A stretch of 64,000 nucleotides of DNA, from positions 21,540 to 85,539 of the forward strand of contig NZ_JAHKPK010000011.1 in the NCBI RefSeq assembly GCF_018860665.1. The letters run 5' to 3'. Positions 53,258 to 62,367 of the stretch are shown here, one piece after another. Position numbers and translations under genes: made by a program. Within the stretch, counting starts at the first letter, position 1, and the number at the start of each line of letters is the position of its first letter. The notes beneath the pieces are model-generated. The model was given only the letters and a program-made list of their open reading frames with translations, did not search any database and was not told the DNA's origin. This DNA comes from Pacificibacter marinus (GTDB taxonomy: Bacteria; Pseudomonadota; Alphaproteobacteria; Rhodobacterales; Rhodobacteraceae).

Positions 53258-54616
53258 TTAGCGCAAAGCGGCCTCGATCGCTCGGCAATGATGTAGCAAT
53301 TCCGCATCCAAAGAGGTGGCCATTGAAAACAGCACACCGATTGGCGCGCCATTTCGGGCGTGACCTGCAGGGATACTGACGCCGGGCATGCCCAGATAAT
53401 TGCCCAACATGGTGTTGCGCAAAGCCAGCAAATTCGTACGCGCAAAGTGATCTGTGTCGGCGTCCAATTCTGCGATGGCAGGGGCGGTGATCGCGACACT
53501 AGGACAAACCAATATATCGTGACCAAGGGTCTGGGTGACAGACGTTTGCAAACGCGCGCGGTCCCATTGCAGTTGGATGTAGTCTTGGGCCGAGAATTGC
53601 GCGGCGGTTTTCATGCGCTCAAACACGCGCTGATCCATCTTGGCCGCATCAGGACTTGCTAGCAAATCTTTGTGCACGGTCGCGGCCTCGGCCACGGTCA
53701 AGGTGCCGTGTTTGGCGAAGAGCTCTGTCACCTCATTGAAGATCGGAAAGGCTTGCCGTGTGATGGTATAGCCCGCTTGTGACAGCGTCTCTAACGCGGC
53801 TTCAAAGCAATCGGCAACCTGTGCGTCTAAACCGTTTAGCACGACATCTGTTGGCACAATTAGGTTTGGTTTCTCAGGTGAGATGACGGGTGTAGGTTGC
53901 GGAGTCTCGCCGCGCAAAATGGCGTCGAAGGTGATGATGTCCTCAATAGCATGCGCGAAACTGCCGACAGAATCCAAGCTGGCGGACAATGGAAAAATAC
54001 CCGTTTTGTCGTAATGGTTTTGGCTGGATTTGAACCCTGTGATGCCGCAAAAAGAGGCGGGCACCCGCACGGAACCGGCGGTATCAGTGCCAATGGCCAG
54101 CGGAACCAAAGAGGCTGCAACCGCCACGGCAGACCCAGCAGAAGACCCTCCAGGGGCCAAGGGCGTGTCGGTGGAATGCGGGTTTACGGGCGTTCCGAAA
54201 TGCGGGTTCAACCCAAGGCCAGAGTAGGCAAATTCCGACAGGTTGGTTTTGCCGATGCAGATTAACCCTGCTTTGGTGCAATTGTCATAGATAACAGCGC
54301 CTTGTGTGGGGGCGGGCGCATTTTTGTAAACCGCGCTGGCGGCGGTTGTTGGCGTGTCAGGAATGTCGACCAAATCTTTCCATGCCACTGGAATACCGTC
54401 CCATTCGCTGAGCGGCTTACCCGCTTTTCGGCGCGCATCACTGTCTTTGGCGGCTTTGATGGCGGATTCTTTTGTGAGCGTGATGAAAATCGCGTCATCG
54501 TTATGGGCTTTGATAGCGGCAAAGCAGGCTTCAACCAGCGCTTGGGATGTCAATTCGCCAGACGCAAGGCGCGTGGCCAAAGTGGTGGCGCTGACAGATG
54601 TAAGGTCGGTGTTCAA
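53258..54616 (-). CDS. Amidase (amidase-signature family)
   Basis: A 452-residue hydrolase with the Ser-Ser-Lys triad: Lys80 (WKDLVD), Ser158 (GGSSAGSA) and Ser182 (TDTAGSVRVPA). It cleaves an amide to acid and ammonia or amine. It lies downstream of a TRAP transporter and just upstream of a GS/oxidase pair, so an imported amide might be split to give an amine for gamma-glutamylation. The substrate is unknown; GatA-like and AtzF-like family members are alternatives. Confidence 0.87.
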   Translation of the reverse strand: MNTDLTSVSATTLATRLASGELTSQALVEACFAAIKAHNDDAIFITLTKESAIKAAKDSDARRKAGKPLSEWDGIPVAWKDLVDIPDTPTTAASAVYKNAPAPTQGAVIYDNCTKAGLICIGKTNLSEFAYSGLGLNPHFGTPVNPHSTDTPLAPGGSSAGSAVAVAASLVPLAIGTDTAGSVRVPASFCGITGFKSSQNHYDKTGIFPLSASLDSVGSFAHAIEDIITFDAILRGETPQPTPVISPEKPNLIVPTDVVLNGLDAQVADCFEAALETLSQAGYTITRQAFPIFNEVTELFAKHGTLTVAEAATVHKDLLASPDAAKMDQRVFERMKTAAQFSAQDYIQLQWDRARLQTSVTQTLGHDILVCPSVAITAPAIAELDADTDHFARTNLLALRNTMLGNYLGMPGVSIPAGHARNGAPIGVLFSMATSLDAELLHHCRAIEAALR

Positions 54617-54640
54617 TTTAGGCTCCGAGAATTTGAAAGG

Positions 54641-55903
54641 TCACACAAACAGCGTGATGACTTTGGGAAAAAGGATCAGCAGGATAAGCACCACCAGATA
54701 AGCGCCTATATAGGGCAGCGCGCTTTTGGAAATGTCTTCCATACGCGATCCCGATAGGCGTGCGGCGATGAACAGATTCAACCCAACTGGCGGGGTGAAA
54801 TTGCCAACGGCCAAAGCGATGACGGTGAAAACGCCAAAATAAATCGGATCAATGCCCACCGCCAAAATCAAGGTGCCCAAAGTTGGCACCAACAGCACCA
54901 GCGCCGCGACATTGTCCAAAAATGTGCCCGCAAGCAAGAGCAATGCAAGGATCATCACCATGATCAATGTGGGGTTCGAGCTGAATTCTAAAATCGACGC
55001 AGCCAAGGCCTGCGGCACCTGTTCGGCGGTGATGATATAGGAAAAGGCGTTGGCCGTGCCCATAAGATACATGACAATCGCGGAACTGATGGCGGTGTCG
55101 ATAAAAATCGGCCCCAGCGATTTGAGCGAGATCGACCGGTAAACGAACATGCCCACAATCAACCCGTAGAGACAGGCGACAGCGGCGGATTCCGTTGGGG
55201 TAAAGATACCGCCGTAAATGCCGCCCAGAATGATCAAGGGCATGACCAAGGCCAGACCGCTTTCCGCGATGACTTTGCGAGGGCGGATGTCGGGGCTGAC
55301 AGGTTCGCCGGACAGCCCAAGGCGTTTCGCCATCATGTAATTCACAGCTCCCAAAGCGCAGGCGATCACGATACCGGGTAAAATGCCTGCGATAAACAGA
55401 TCACCGATCGAGACATCCGCGATGGTGCCGTAAATCACCATGGTCAGGCTGGGGGGAATGATCAAACCCAGCGCGCCGGACGAGGCGACAACAGCGCCAG
55501 CAAAAGCAGGCGCATAGCCGCGTTTGACCATGGACGGGATCAGAATAGAGCCGATAGCCGAGGTGGTCGCAGGGGCCGAGCCCGAGATCGCGCCGAAAAA
55601 GGCAGACGCCCCAGTGGACATTTGCGCCAGCCCACCAGGATAGCGGCCCAAGGCCAGCCCCGAAAGTTTCACCAGCCGCTCAGATATCTGCGCGGCGGCC
55701 ATGATATTGCCCGCGAGCAAAAACAGCGGGATCGCCAGAAAGGGAAAGGAATTGAGACCATTGAACAGCTTTTGTGGCACGATGATCATCGGGATAGAGC
55801 TGCCAAAATACAAGGCCGCGATAGAGGCGATGCCAAGGGAAAAGGCGACAGGAACGCCCATCAGCAAAAGCGCGAAGAGGGCCAGAAACAGAATTTCAGT
55901 CAT
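54641..55903 (-). CDS. TRAP transporter large permease (DctM)
   Basis: A 420-residue membrane protein. Motifs GAISGSAPATTSAIGSILIP, ASSGALGLIIPPSLTMVIYG and FTPPVGLNLFIAARLSG are characteristic. It overlaps the small permease by 8 bp and precedes the amidase gene by 24 bp. It imports the unknown substrate of this operon. Confidence 0.92.
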   Translation of the reverse strand: MTEILFLALFALLLMGVPVAFSLGIASIAALYFGSSIPMIIVPQKLFNGLNSFPFLAIPLFLLAGNIMAAAQISERLVKLSGLALGRYPGGLAQMSTGASAFFGAISGSAPATTSAIGSILIPSMVKRGYAPAFAGAVVASSGALGLIIPPSLTMVIYGTIADVSIGDLFIAGILPGIVIACALGAVNYMMAKRLGLSGEPVSPDIRPRKVIAESGLALVMPLIILGGIYGGIFTPTESAAVACLYGLIVGMFVYRSISLKSLGPIFIDTAISSAIVMYLMGTANAFSYIITAEQVPQALAASILEFSSNPTLIMVMILALLLLAGTFLDNVAALVLLVPTLGTLILAVGIDPIYFGVFTVIALAVGNFTPPVGLNLFIAARLSGSRMEDISKSALPYIGAYLVVLILLILFPKVITLFV

Positions 55904-56369
55904 GGCGTTTGTCCTTGAAAAACGGGCGCAGTTTTTGTTCTGTCAAAAAGATCAGCGCAAGGATCGAGCCAACAGGGATCGCCATTGTGATGTAGCCAAC
56001 CGGTATTTTGGCCGCAGGGGATGATTGGCGCATGGCACGCAGGGCCAAGTCGTAGCCCTCGGTCGCGATCAGGCACAAAAAGCCCGCCAATAAGATGAAA
56101 ATCAATACATCTGCCACGCCCTCAACGGGTTTAGGCAATTTGTTTTTCAAGATATCCATCGCGATATGGCTGTTTGAACGGAAGGCGACAGCGGAGCCTA
56201 AAAACACCGACCAGATCATCGCGTAGATCGACAGTTCACTGGCGGCCGCAAGCGAGAAATTAAACAAAAACCGACTGGCAACCTGTGCGGTGACCAATAC
56301 AAAAACGGCGAACAGACACAGGCCGGCAACAATCCTGACAGTCATGTCCAAATGATCAAAGAATTTCAT
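55896..56369 (-). CDS. TRAP transporter small permease (DctQ)
   Basis: A 157-residue protein with four membrane segments and the DctQ-type region SELSIYAMIWSVFLGSAVAF followed by RSNSHIAMDIL. It is encoded 54 bp after the binding protein and overlaps DctM by 8 bp. Confidence 0.85.
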   Translation of the reverse strand: MKFFDHLDMTVRIVAGLCLFAVFVLVTAQVASRFLFNFSLAAASELSIYAMIWSVFLGSAVAFRSNSHIAMDILKNKLPKPVEGVADVLIFILLAGFLCLIATEGYDLALRAMRQSSPAAKIPVGYITMAIPVGSILALIFLTEQKLRPFFKDKRHD

Positions 56370-56423
56370 AAGCAGCCTTCCTGTTGGCGCGCGGGCGCAT
56401 TATACCCCGCGCGCCAAGTTGGG

Positions 56424-57401
56424 TTAATCGGCCAGCGTGGCTTGGATTTCTTCGATGATATCAGCGTCCAGCGTTTTCTTGAACATTTCAATCACAGGGG
56501 CAGTCGCGGCTTGGAAGGGCGCGGGGTCGACTTCGTTGATTTGATTGCCCAAGGCGGCCAATTCGGCCCATTGCGCGTCTTCTAAATCATTCACCATTTT
56601 CAAATGCACGCCAGCCATTTCTGTAGCTGCATCCAAGATGATCGCTTGATGTTCATCAGACAAAGACTCAAGCAGTGCTTCATTCATGATCAAAGGCGAG
56701 CCAAGATAGATATGCGAGGTTTTAGAGGTATAGGCCTGAACCTCATAGAATTTTTGCGTCAAGATATGCGCAGGTGGGTTTTCTTGGGCATCAGCCGTCC
56801 CAAGTTGCAACGCGGAATAAAGCTCGCCGAAGGAAATCACCACAGGGTTCGCGCCCATAGCTTTGAAGGTTTCAACGAAAACTTCGCCTTCTGGCACGCG
56901 GATTTTCACGCCCTCAAGCTGGGATGGATCGGTGATGGGTTGCACGTTGTTGGTGATGTTGCGCAATCCGCCCATCCACCAACCGATGACAGCGGCACCT
57001 GTACCAGCCATTTTGGCTTCGAGTTTATCCCCCACTGGGCCTTCCAGAACTTCGTGCACATCGTCGAGCGACGAGAACATGAACGGCAGATTCAAGATGC
57101 CCATATCTGGCACCCAGTTCGACAACACGGTGTCTGAGACAAGGAAAATATCTTGGGTGCCGAGCATGGTGCCTTCGACGGCTTCCAATTGCTTGCCCAG
57201 TTGATCGGCAGGGTAGACATCGATCTGAATCTCTCCGTTTGAACGCTCTTTGACGGTTTCGGCAAAAAGCTCGGAGATGGTTTGATAATGGTGCGTTGGG
57301 GCGCCTGTGTGGCCAAGACGCAAGGTGACCTCTTGGGCGTTGGCGGCGGTGGTGAGCAGAACTGAGGCCGCGAGGATGGAGGCGGTTGAGAACAGTTTCA
57401 T
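56424..57401 (-). CDS. TRAP transporter solute-binding protein (DctP)
   Basis: A 325-residue periplasmic protein with signal peptide KLFSTASILAASVLLTTAANA. Mature motifs are LRLGHTGAPTHHYQTISELF, GWWMGGLRNITNN and GVKIRVPEGEVFVETFKAMG. The start at 57401 is supported by AAAGGAAA ahead; longer frames lack support. It is the first gene of the TRAP-amidase operon and is divergent from the LysR gene, with a shared palindrome in between. Confidence 0.9.
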   Translation of the reverse strand: MKLFSTASILAASVLLTTAANAQEVTLRLGHTGAPTHHYQTISELFAETVKERSNGEIQIDVYPADQLGKQLEAVEGTMLGTQDIFLVSDTVLSNWVPDMGILNLPFMFSSLDDVHEVLEGPVGDKLEAKMAGTGAAVIGWWMGGLRNITNNVQPITDPSQLEGVKIRVPEGEVFVETFKAMGANPVVISFGELYSALQLGTADAQENPPAHILTQKFYEVQAYTSKTSHIYLGSPLIMNEALLESLSDEHQAIILDAATEMAGVHLKMVNDLEDAQWAELAALGNQINEVDPAPFQAATAPVIEMFKKTLDADIIEEIQATLAD

Positions 57402-57599
57402 GAGATTTTCCTTTGTTGGACAGGATGATGACGCGCGGTGCTCTTCTTTTATTTTACGACCCATTTGGATCGGTTCAGAAGATTCACAAATTCAAAACAA
57501 ACAAGGGTTAGAGGACTGCAAATCCACAAACGCCCCGTTCGTTGACCAACTATGGCATTGCAAATTTTGAAGAAGGTAGCATTAACTTGCGACGTGGGC

Positions 57600-57616
57600 G
57601 TTGCCAAATTGGCAAC
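57600..57616. promoter_or_regulatory. LysR-type operator palindrome
   Basis: GTTGCCA-AAT-TGGCAAC is a perfect 7-bp-arm palindrome, 52 bp before the lysR-type start and 199 bp before dctP. It fits the T-N11-A box of LysR regulators. The core TTGCC-N5-GGCAA recurs before the ridA-like gene. Confidence 0.7.
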
Positions 57617-57667
57617 AGGTGCGCGCAGAAGTTGATCGATTTTTGTGCATAAATATAAGGCAATGCT

Positions 57668-58624
57668 ATGAACTTAAACGGTTTGAGATATTTTATGGAA
57701 GTCGCAAAGTGTAAGTCGATTCGACGTGCCTCTGAGCGGCAACATGTTGCCGCCTCTGCCATCAGTCGCCAGATTTCCGCGCTGGAACATGAACTGGACT
57801 GTGTGCTGCTGGATCGTCGATCTGACGGGGTGAGCCTGACAGAAGCGGGCGAGCGGCTTTGGAAACACGGGTTGAAAATTGAGGCGCAGCTGCAATTGGT
57901 CCATTCCGATATCGATGATTTGCGTGCTTTGCATCGTGGCGTGATCCGCATCACCACAGTCGAGGGGATCACCGAAAATTTCCTGCCTGACATTTTGACC
58001 GAGTTCAACGAGAACTATCCCGATGTGACCTTTGACATCACTGTGGCCAGCTTGGATGAAACGGTGAATGCGCTGGATCGCTATGAAGCAGACATCGGCT
58101 TTGTCTATGATTTCTCAAACCATCACGCGATTGAAACCACGGCGCATTACCACCAACCCTTGATGGCTTTCGTGCCGCCAGATCACCCGCTCAGCGACGG
58201 GCGTGCGGTGGAACTGGCCGATATTTTGACCTATCGCCATGTTTTGCCCGATGACAGTTTTGGCATTTCGCAACTGGTCAAAAGGGTGGCAAAAAAGGAA
58301 AAGGCCGAGGTGTCCCCCTGTGCGCGCAGCAATCTTTTGAACTTTTTGCGCAACTATGCTTTGCGTACACAAGCGGTGATGTTCGTGCCGCTGCAAGGGG
58401 TGTATAGCGAGGTGATCAACGGCATTTTGGCGCCGGTGAACCTGCAATGCGCGGCCTTTGCGCATCGTCGTTTGTCGATCGCGCGGCGGCGTCAACGCGC
58501 CTTATCCCCGGCAACTGAGTTGTTTGCAAAGTTCGCCGAGGACAGGTTTCCGCTTTGGGAGGCCTTGGATGAAGCGGCACTTAAAGACGCCCAGCACAAA
58601 AGCTGGGCGCCGTCTTCATTCTGA
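57668..58624 (+). CDS. LysR-family transcriptional regulator
   Basis: A 318-residue regulator. The N-terminal winged helix reads NLNGLRYFMEVAKCKSIRRA with AASAISRQISALEHEL, and the C-terminal co-inducer domain follows, with LRALHRGVIRITTVEGI. The start is the ATG at 57668. It is divergent from the TRAP-amidase operon and convergent with the ridA-like gene, which it overlaps by 9 bp. The shared palindrome suggests that it controls all three units. Confidence 0.9.
   Translation: MNLNGLRYFMEVAKCKSIRRASERQHVAASAISRQISALEHELDCVLLDRRSDGVSLTEAGERLWKHGLKIEAQLQLVHSDIDDLRALHRGVIRITTVEGITENFLPDILTEFNENYPDVTFDITVASLDETVNALDRYEADIGFVYDFSNHHAIETTAHYHQPLMAFVPPDHPLSDGRAVELADILTYRHVLPDDSFGISQLVKRVAKKEKAEVSPCARSNLLNFLRNYALRTQAVMFVPLQGVYSEVINGILAPVNLQCAAFAHRRLSIARRRQRALSPATELFAKFAEDRFPLWEALDEAALKDAQHKSWAPSSF
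58588..58609 (-). terminator. Terminator of ridA-like gene inside lysR 3' end
   Basis: Perfect 8-bp arms (58588-58595, 58602-58609) with a 6-nt loop; on the minus strand TCTTTAAG follows, giving a modest terminator for the RidA-like gene. It overlaps the last codons of the regulator on the other strand. Confidence 0.6.
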
Positions 58625-59113
58625 TTTCAACAGAACCGTCATTTCGGCTTCTACAGGCGCATCCAGACCAAGTTCGTTTTGGAACAATGCGGCGCGCGCA
58701 TGTTTGCCGCGTTCAGGGCCGAGCAGTTCAAGGTACAGGTCAGACGCGCCGTTCATCACCAGATGCGCTTCGGTAAAACCAGGTGCGGAATTGACGTAAC
58801 CGACCATTTTCACAATGCGCTCGATACGGTCCAAATCGCCGATGACCAGTTTCATCAAAGCCAAGTGGTTCAGCGCCATCAATTTGGCTGACTCATAGCC
58901 TTGGGCAATCGTCAGCTCGCCGCCGAGTTTGCCTTTGATCGGCATGATGTCTTGGTCATTTTCATCACGGATCGTGCCCAAAGTGCCTGACACGTAAAGC
59001 ATATTTCCAACCTGAACCGCTGGCAGGTAATTTCCGATGGGGCGCGGGGCAGGGGGTAGGGTCAGCCCGAGTGCTTCCAGTTTTTGCTCAATAACGCCTT
59101 TGGTCTCAGTCAT
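58616..59113 (-). CDS. RidA/YjgF-family protein
   Basis: A 165-residue protein of the YjgF/YER057c/UK114 family. Motifs are VQVGNMLYVSGTLGT, GYESAKLMALNHLALMK and VNSAPGFTEAHLVMNGASDL. RidA proteins hydrolyse reactive enamines and imines formed by amine-oxidising enzymes. The ATG at 59113 is chosen over longer frames. A member here fits the amine-oxidising flavoenzymes nearby. The canonical Arg105 region appears diverged, so catalysis should not be assumed. Confidence 0.83.
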   Translation of the reverse strand: MTETKGVIEQKLEALGLTLPPAPRPIGNYLPAVQVGNMLYVSGTLGTIRDENDQDIMPIKGKLGGELTIAQGYESAKLMALNHLALMKLVIGDLDRIERIVKMVGYVNSAPGFTEAHLVMNGASDLYLELLGPERGKHARAALFQNELGLDAPVEAEMTVLLKSE

Positions 59114-59193
59114 GATCAATCCTCTCGATGGGTACAGATCCATCATTAGATTTTGGGATTGGTCACGGGAAGAACGTATCAGGTAGGGGAGCT

Positions 59194-59208
59194 TTGCCGA
59201 AACGGCAA
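59194..59208. promoter_or_regulatory. LysR-type palindrome upstream of ridA-like gene
   Basis: TTGCCG-AAA-CGGCAA (15 bp, perfect) lies 80 bp before the ridA-like start and shares the TTGCC-N5-GGCAA core with the operator at 57600-57616. The regulator is presumably the LysR protein encoded at 57668. Confidence 0.65.
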
Positions 59209-59231
59209 CAAACGCAGGTTTGAAATGCATA

Positions 59232-59258
59232 CGGCCGGTGATTTAAAACCACCGGCCG
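59232..59258 (-). terminator. Hairpin after the RND permease gene
   Basis: Perfect 9-bp arms (CGGCCGGTG at 59232-59240, CACCGGCCG at 59250-59258) with a 9-nt loop begin 11 bp after the RND stop. No clear T run follows on the minus strand, so it may act as a stabiliser or a weak terminator. Confidence 0.5.
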
Positions 59259-59268
59259 CATTTAATGT

Positions 59269-62200
59269 TTAGGCTCTGGCTGTTGGTGCCGCGATCTCAG
59301 ATTCCAATCTCGCCGCAGCCGCCCCTGGGGCAGAACCCCAAACCGCAATCCAGCGATAGAAGATCGGCGTCAAAAACAACGTAAACACAGTGGCAAAGCC
59401 CAAGCCGCCAACAATGACCCACCCTACGGCGATCCGCGCCTCGGCACCTGCACCTGAGGTAAAGATCAAAGGCAAGCCGCCAAAGATGGTCGAGATCATT
59501 GTCATCATCACTGGACGAATACGCAGTTGCACAGCGTTTCGGATTGCGGCGTCGATGTCTTGACCTTTTTCACGTAACTGATTGGCAAACTCGACAATCA
59601 AAATGCCGTTTTTAGCCATAACGCCGATCAAAATCACCAAACCGATCTGACTGTAATAGTTCAATGATCCGCCCGTTAGCGAGATCGCCAAAAGGGCAGC
59701 TGCCAAACCAAAGGGCACTGTCATCATGATCACGACAGCGCTGGCAAAGCTTTCGAACTGCGCGGAGAGCACCAGCAGGACCACAAGCATCGCCACGCCA
59801 AAGACGGCGTAAAGTGCATTTTCGCCATCGCTCAGCGTTGCCGCCTCGCCGGTGAAAATAAGTCCCATGCCTTCAGGCAAGACCTCAGCCGCAAGATCTT
59901 GTGCGCGGTTCATGGCGGTGGACAGGTTGACACCTTCGCCAAGGTTGGCTTGCAAGTTGACCGTCAAAGCCCCGCCTTGGCGTTTGATCTGCGCTTCAGA
60001 TACGGCCATTTCCAACGTGGCAAGTGCAGAGACTGGCACATAGTCACCGCTGTCCAAACGAACGGACAAAGAGGCGATGTCTGACGGATCGTTGATGGGC
60101 GGACCGCCGGGCACAACATTCACGTCAACTTCGGTGTCATTTTCAAACACGCTGACGGCGACATTGCCTTGGACCATGGCGCTGATGAGGGCTGTCATTT
60201 CAGAACTGGTCAGCCCTATGTCGCTTGCGGCGGCATCATCGACCTTTACTTGCAATTGCGCATTTACGCTGTCGTTTGACAGCTGTGGGTTCACGAAGAG
60301 CGCATCCTGAGCCATGGCTGCGATCAAGGATTCGGCAGCTTTTGTCATATCGTCAAGGTTATTGCCGGTGATGCCCAGCCCAAGCCCGCTGCCCCCACCG
60401 CGAATGTTCAGACTGTTGGTCGATCTTGCGCTGACGCGCACACCGGGGATCGCAGACAGTTGGCCGTTGATCTTGGACATGAGTTCCGCTTGGGAAAAAT
60501 CACGATCATTCCAATCGGGCAGACGCACGATGATAAAGGCACTGGTGCCGCCGCCAACGCCGATGATGCTTTGCACAGCTTCAATTTCGCCGGACTCGTA
60601 GTAAGGTTCAAGAATGTCTTCAACCATAACCACCTGACTGTCGAGATAAGACACGGTTGTGTCTGAGGCCCCGCGCGCTTGGATTAGAAAGAAGCCACGG
60701 TCTTCGGTGGGGGTCACGGTTGAAGGCAAAGTGGTTGCCGCGGCAATTGCGATCATCACAAAGCCGCCCGCAATCGCGAGGATCAGGATCGGCGTTCTGA
60801 TTGCGAAATCCATGACCTTGCCGAAATATCTGGCCAGCGCGCTTGGTTTTGTCGTCTCAGACGGGCGATCGGCATCGCGTTTTCCAGGGTCCAAAAGGGC
60901 TGCCAACACAGGGGTTAATGTGAGCGCAGTGAAAGACGAGAGCGTGACAGCGAAGGCCAGAACAAACCCAAATTCGGCAAAGACGCCACCGGCCTGACCG
61001 GGCAGGAATGAAATGGGAATAAACACAGCCGCCAAGGTCGCCGTGGTCGAGATCACGGCAAAGAACACCTCGTTGGTGCCTGCTGCGGCCGCCGCAAAAG
61101 CGCCCATGCCTTCTTTGCGTTTGCGCACGATGTTTTCGATCACAACAATCGCGTCATCCACAACCATGCCCGTGGCCAGAACCAGCGCCAGCAAGCTGAT
61201 GGTGTTGACCGAAAATCCGGTGATCCAGATAGCGGCCAAGGTGCCGATCAGCGCCACAGGAATGGTCACAGCAGGAATAAATGTGGCCCGTGGCGAGCGC
61301 AGAAACACAAAGATCACTGCAACCACGATGGCGGTGGCCAGCATGATTGATTTGACAACTTCCGAGATTGAGCCTTCGATAAAGATCCCATCGTCAGACC
61401 CGATGATCAGTTCGACCCCTTCGGGCAATTGCGATTGCAGTTCATTCACGGCAATGGTCACTGCACGCGAAATCTCAAGCGTGTTGCCGATAGATTGACG
61501 CGTGATGTCCATGCCAATCGCCGTCTGACCGTTGACGCGGGCAAATACATTGCTGTCTTCTGGAACCAGCTGAACGAGAGCGACATCGGCAATCGTTGTT
61601 GTCGTGTTAATTTGCACCGATGCGATTGTGTCAACCGTCACATTCTTGTTGGCAACACTCAAGGCAAGGGTTTGGTTTTCGGCTTCGATCGACCCAAGTG
61701 GCGTGTCGTCGCGCAGGTTTTGCAAGGCGGTGCTGACATCGAAAATGGTCAAGCCGCGGCTGAGCAAAGAGGTCGAGTTGACAGTGACCCGAAATTCGTT
61801 GGCCCGATTGCCCCGCACAGTCACCTCGGCGATGCCGTCAATCGTAGACAGCCGCTCATATATAGGCCCTTCGGCAAGTTGGGTCAGCGTGTCAAACGAG
61901 GCATCCCCAAGCAAGGCCAGCCTGATAATCGCATCAGAGTTGGTGTCACTTTTGCTGACGACAGGATCATCCACGTCATCGGGCAGTTGCCGCATTGTGC
62001 TGGACACGATTTCACGCGCTTCGTTGGCCGCGACATCAACATCTGTGTTATCGGACAGGTCAATCGTGATCCGGCTTGACCCCGTACTGGAGGTCGATTC
62101 CATATAGGATAGCCCTTCGAGTGCGCTCAATGCGTCCTCTAAGACTTGGGTGATTTCTGAATCTACAGTGGCAGGCACCGCGCCTTCATAAGTCGTGCGC

Positions 62201-62367
62201 ACCGACAAGACGGGGCGATCAACATCCGGCATTTCGCGCACATCGACGCTGGATAAAGCGGCAAGGCCTGCGATAATCACCAAAAGGTTGAGAACAATCC
62301 CAAAGATCGGTCGGGCGACAAAAGTGTCGGCAAACCCAGATTTATGCAGTGTTTTTTCCAAGCTCAT
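59269..62367 (-). CDS. RND efflux transporter (HAE1-type permease)
   Basis: A 1032-residue proton-driven inner-membrane pump with twelve membrane segments and two large periplasmic loops. The TM4 acidic pair is Asp404/Asp405 in GMVVDDAIVVIEN, and the typical IPVALIGTLAAI and GVMAKNGILIVEFANQLRE motifs occur. It would export hydrophobic toxicants or metabolites together with the adaptor encoded upstream. No outer-membrane TolC-like gene lies in the window. The permease start overlaps the adaptor stop by 4 bp. Confidence 0.92.
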   Translation of the reverse strand: MSLEKTLHKSGFADTFVARPIFGIVLNLLVIIAGLAALSSVDVREMPDVDRPVLSVRTTYEGAVPATVDSEITQVLEDALSALEGLSYMESTSSTGSSRITIDLSDNTDVDVAANEAREIVSSTMRQLPDDVDDPVVSKSDTNSDAIIRLALLGDASFDTLTQLAEGPIYERLSTIDGIAEVTVRGNRANEFRVTVNSTSLLSRGLTIFDVSTALQNLRDDTPLGSIEAENQTLALSVANKNVTVDTIASVQINTTTTIADVALVQLVPEDSNVFARVNGQTAIGMDITRQSIGNTLEISRAVTIAVNELQSQLPEGVELIIGSDDGIFIEGSISEVVKSIMLATAIVVAVIFVFLRSPRATFIPAVTIPVALIGTLAAIWITGFSVNTISLLALVLATGMVVDDAIVVIENIVRKRKEGMGAFAAAAAGTNEVFFAVISTTATLAAVFIPISFLPGQAGGVFAEFGFVLAFAVTLSSFTALTLTPVLAALLDPGKRDADRPSETTKPSALARYFGKVMDFAIRTPILILAIAGGFVMIAIAAATTLPSTVTPTEDRGFFLIQARGASDTTVSYLDSQVVMVEDILEPYYESGEIEAVQSIIGVGGGTSAFIIVRLPDWNDRDFSQAELMSKINGQLSAIPGVRVSARSTNSLNIRGGGSGLGLGITGNNLDDMTKAAESLIAAMAQDALFVNPQLSNDSVNAQLQVKVDDAAASDIGLTSSEMTALISAMVQGNVAVSVFENDTEVDVNVVPGGPPINDPSDIASLSVRLDSGDYVPVSALATLEMAVSEAQIKRQGGALTVNLQANLGEGVNLSTAMNRAQDLAAEVLPEGMGLIFTGEAATLSDGENALYAVFGVAMLVVLLVLSAQFESFASAVVIMMTVPFGLAAALLAISLTGGSLNYYSQIGLVILIGVMAKNGILIVEFANQLREKGQDIDAAIRNAVQLRIRPVMMTMISTIFGGLPLIFTSGAGAEARIAVGWVIVGGLGFATVFTLFLTPIFYRWIAVWGSAPGAAAARLESEIAAPTARA

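Noticed and set aside
59852..61498. Plus-strand open frames within the RND permease gene
   Set aside because: Antisense shadows of a long, well-supported gene.
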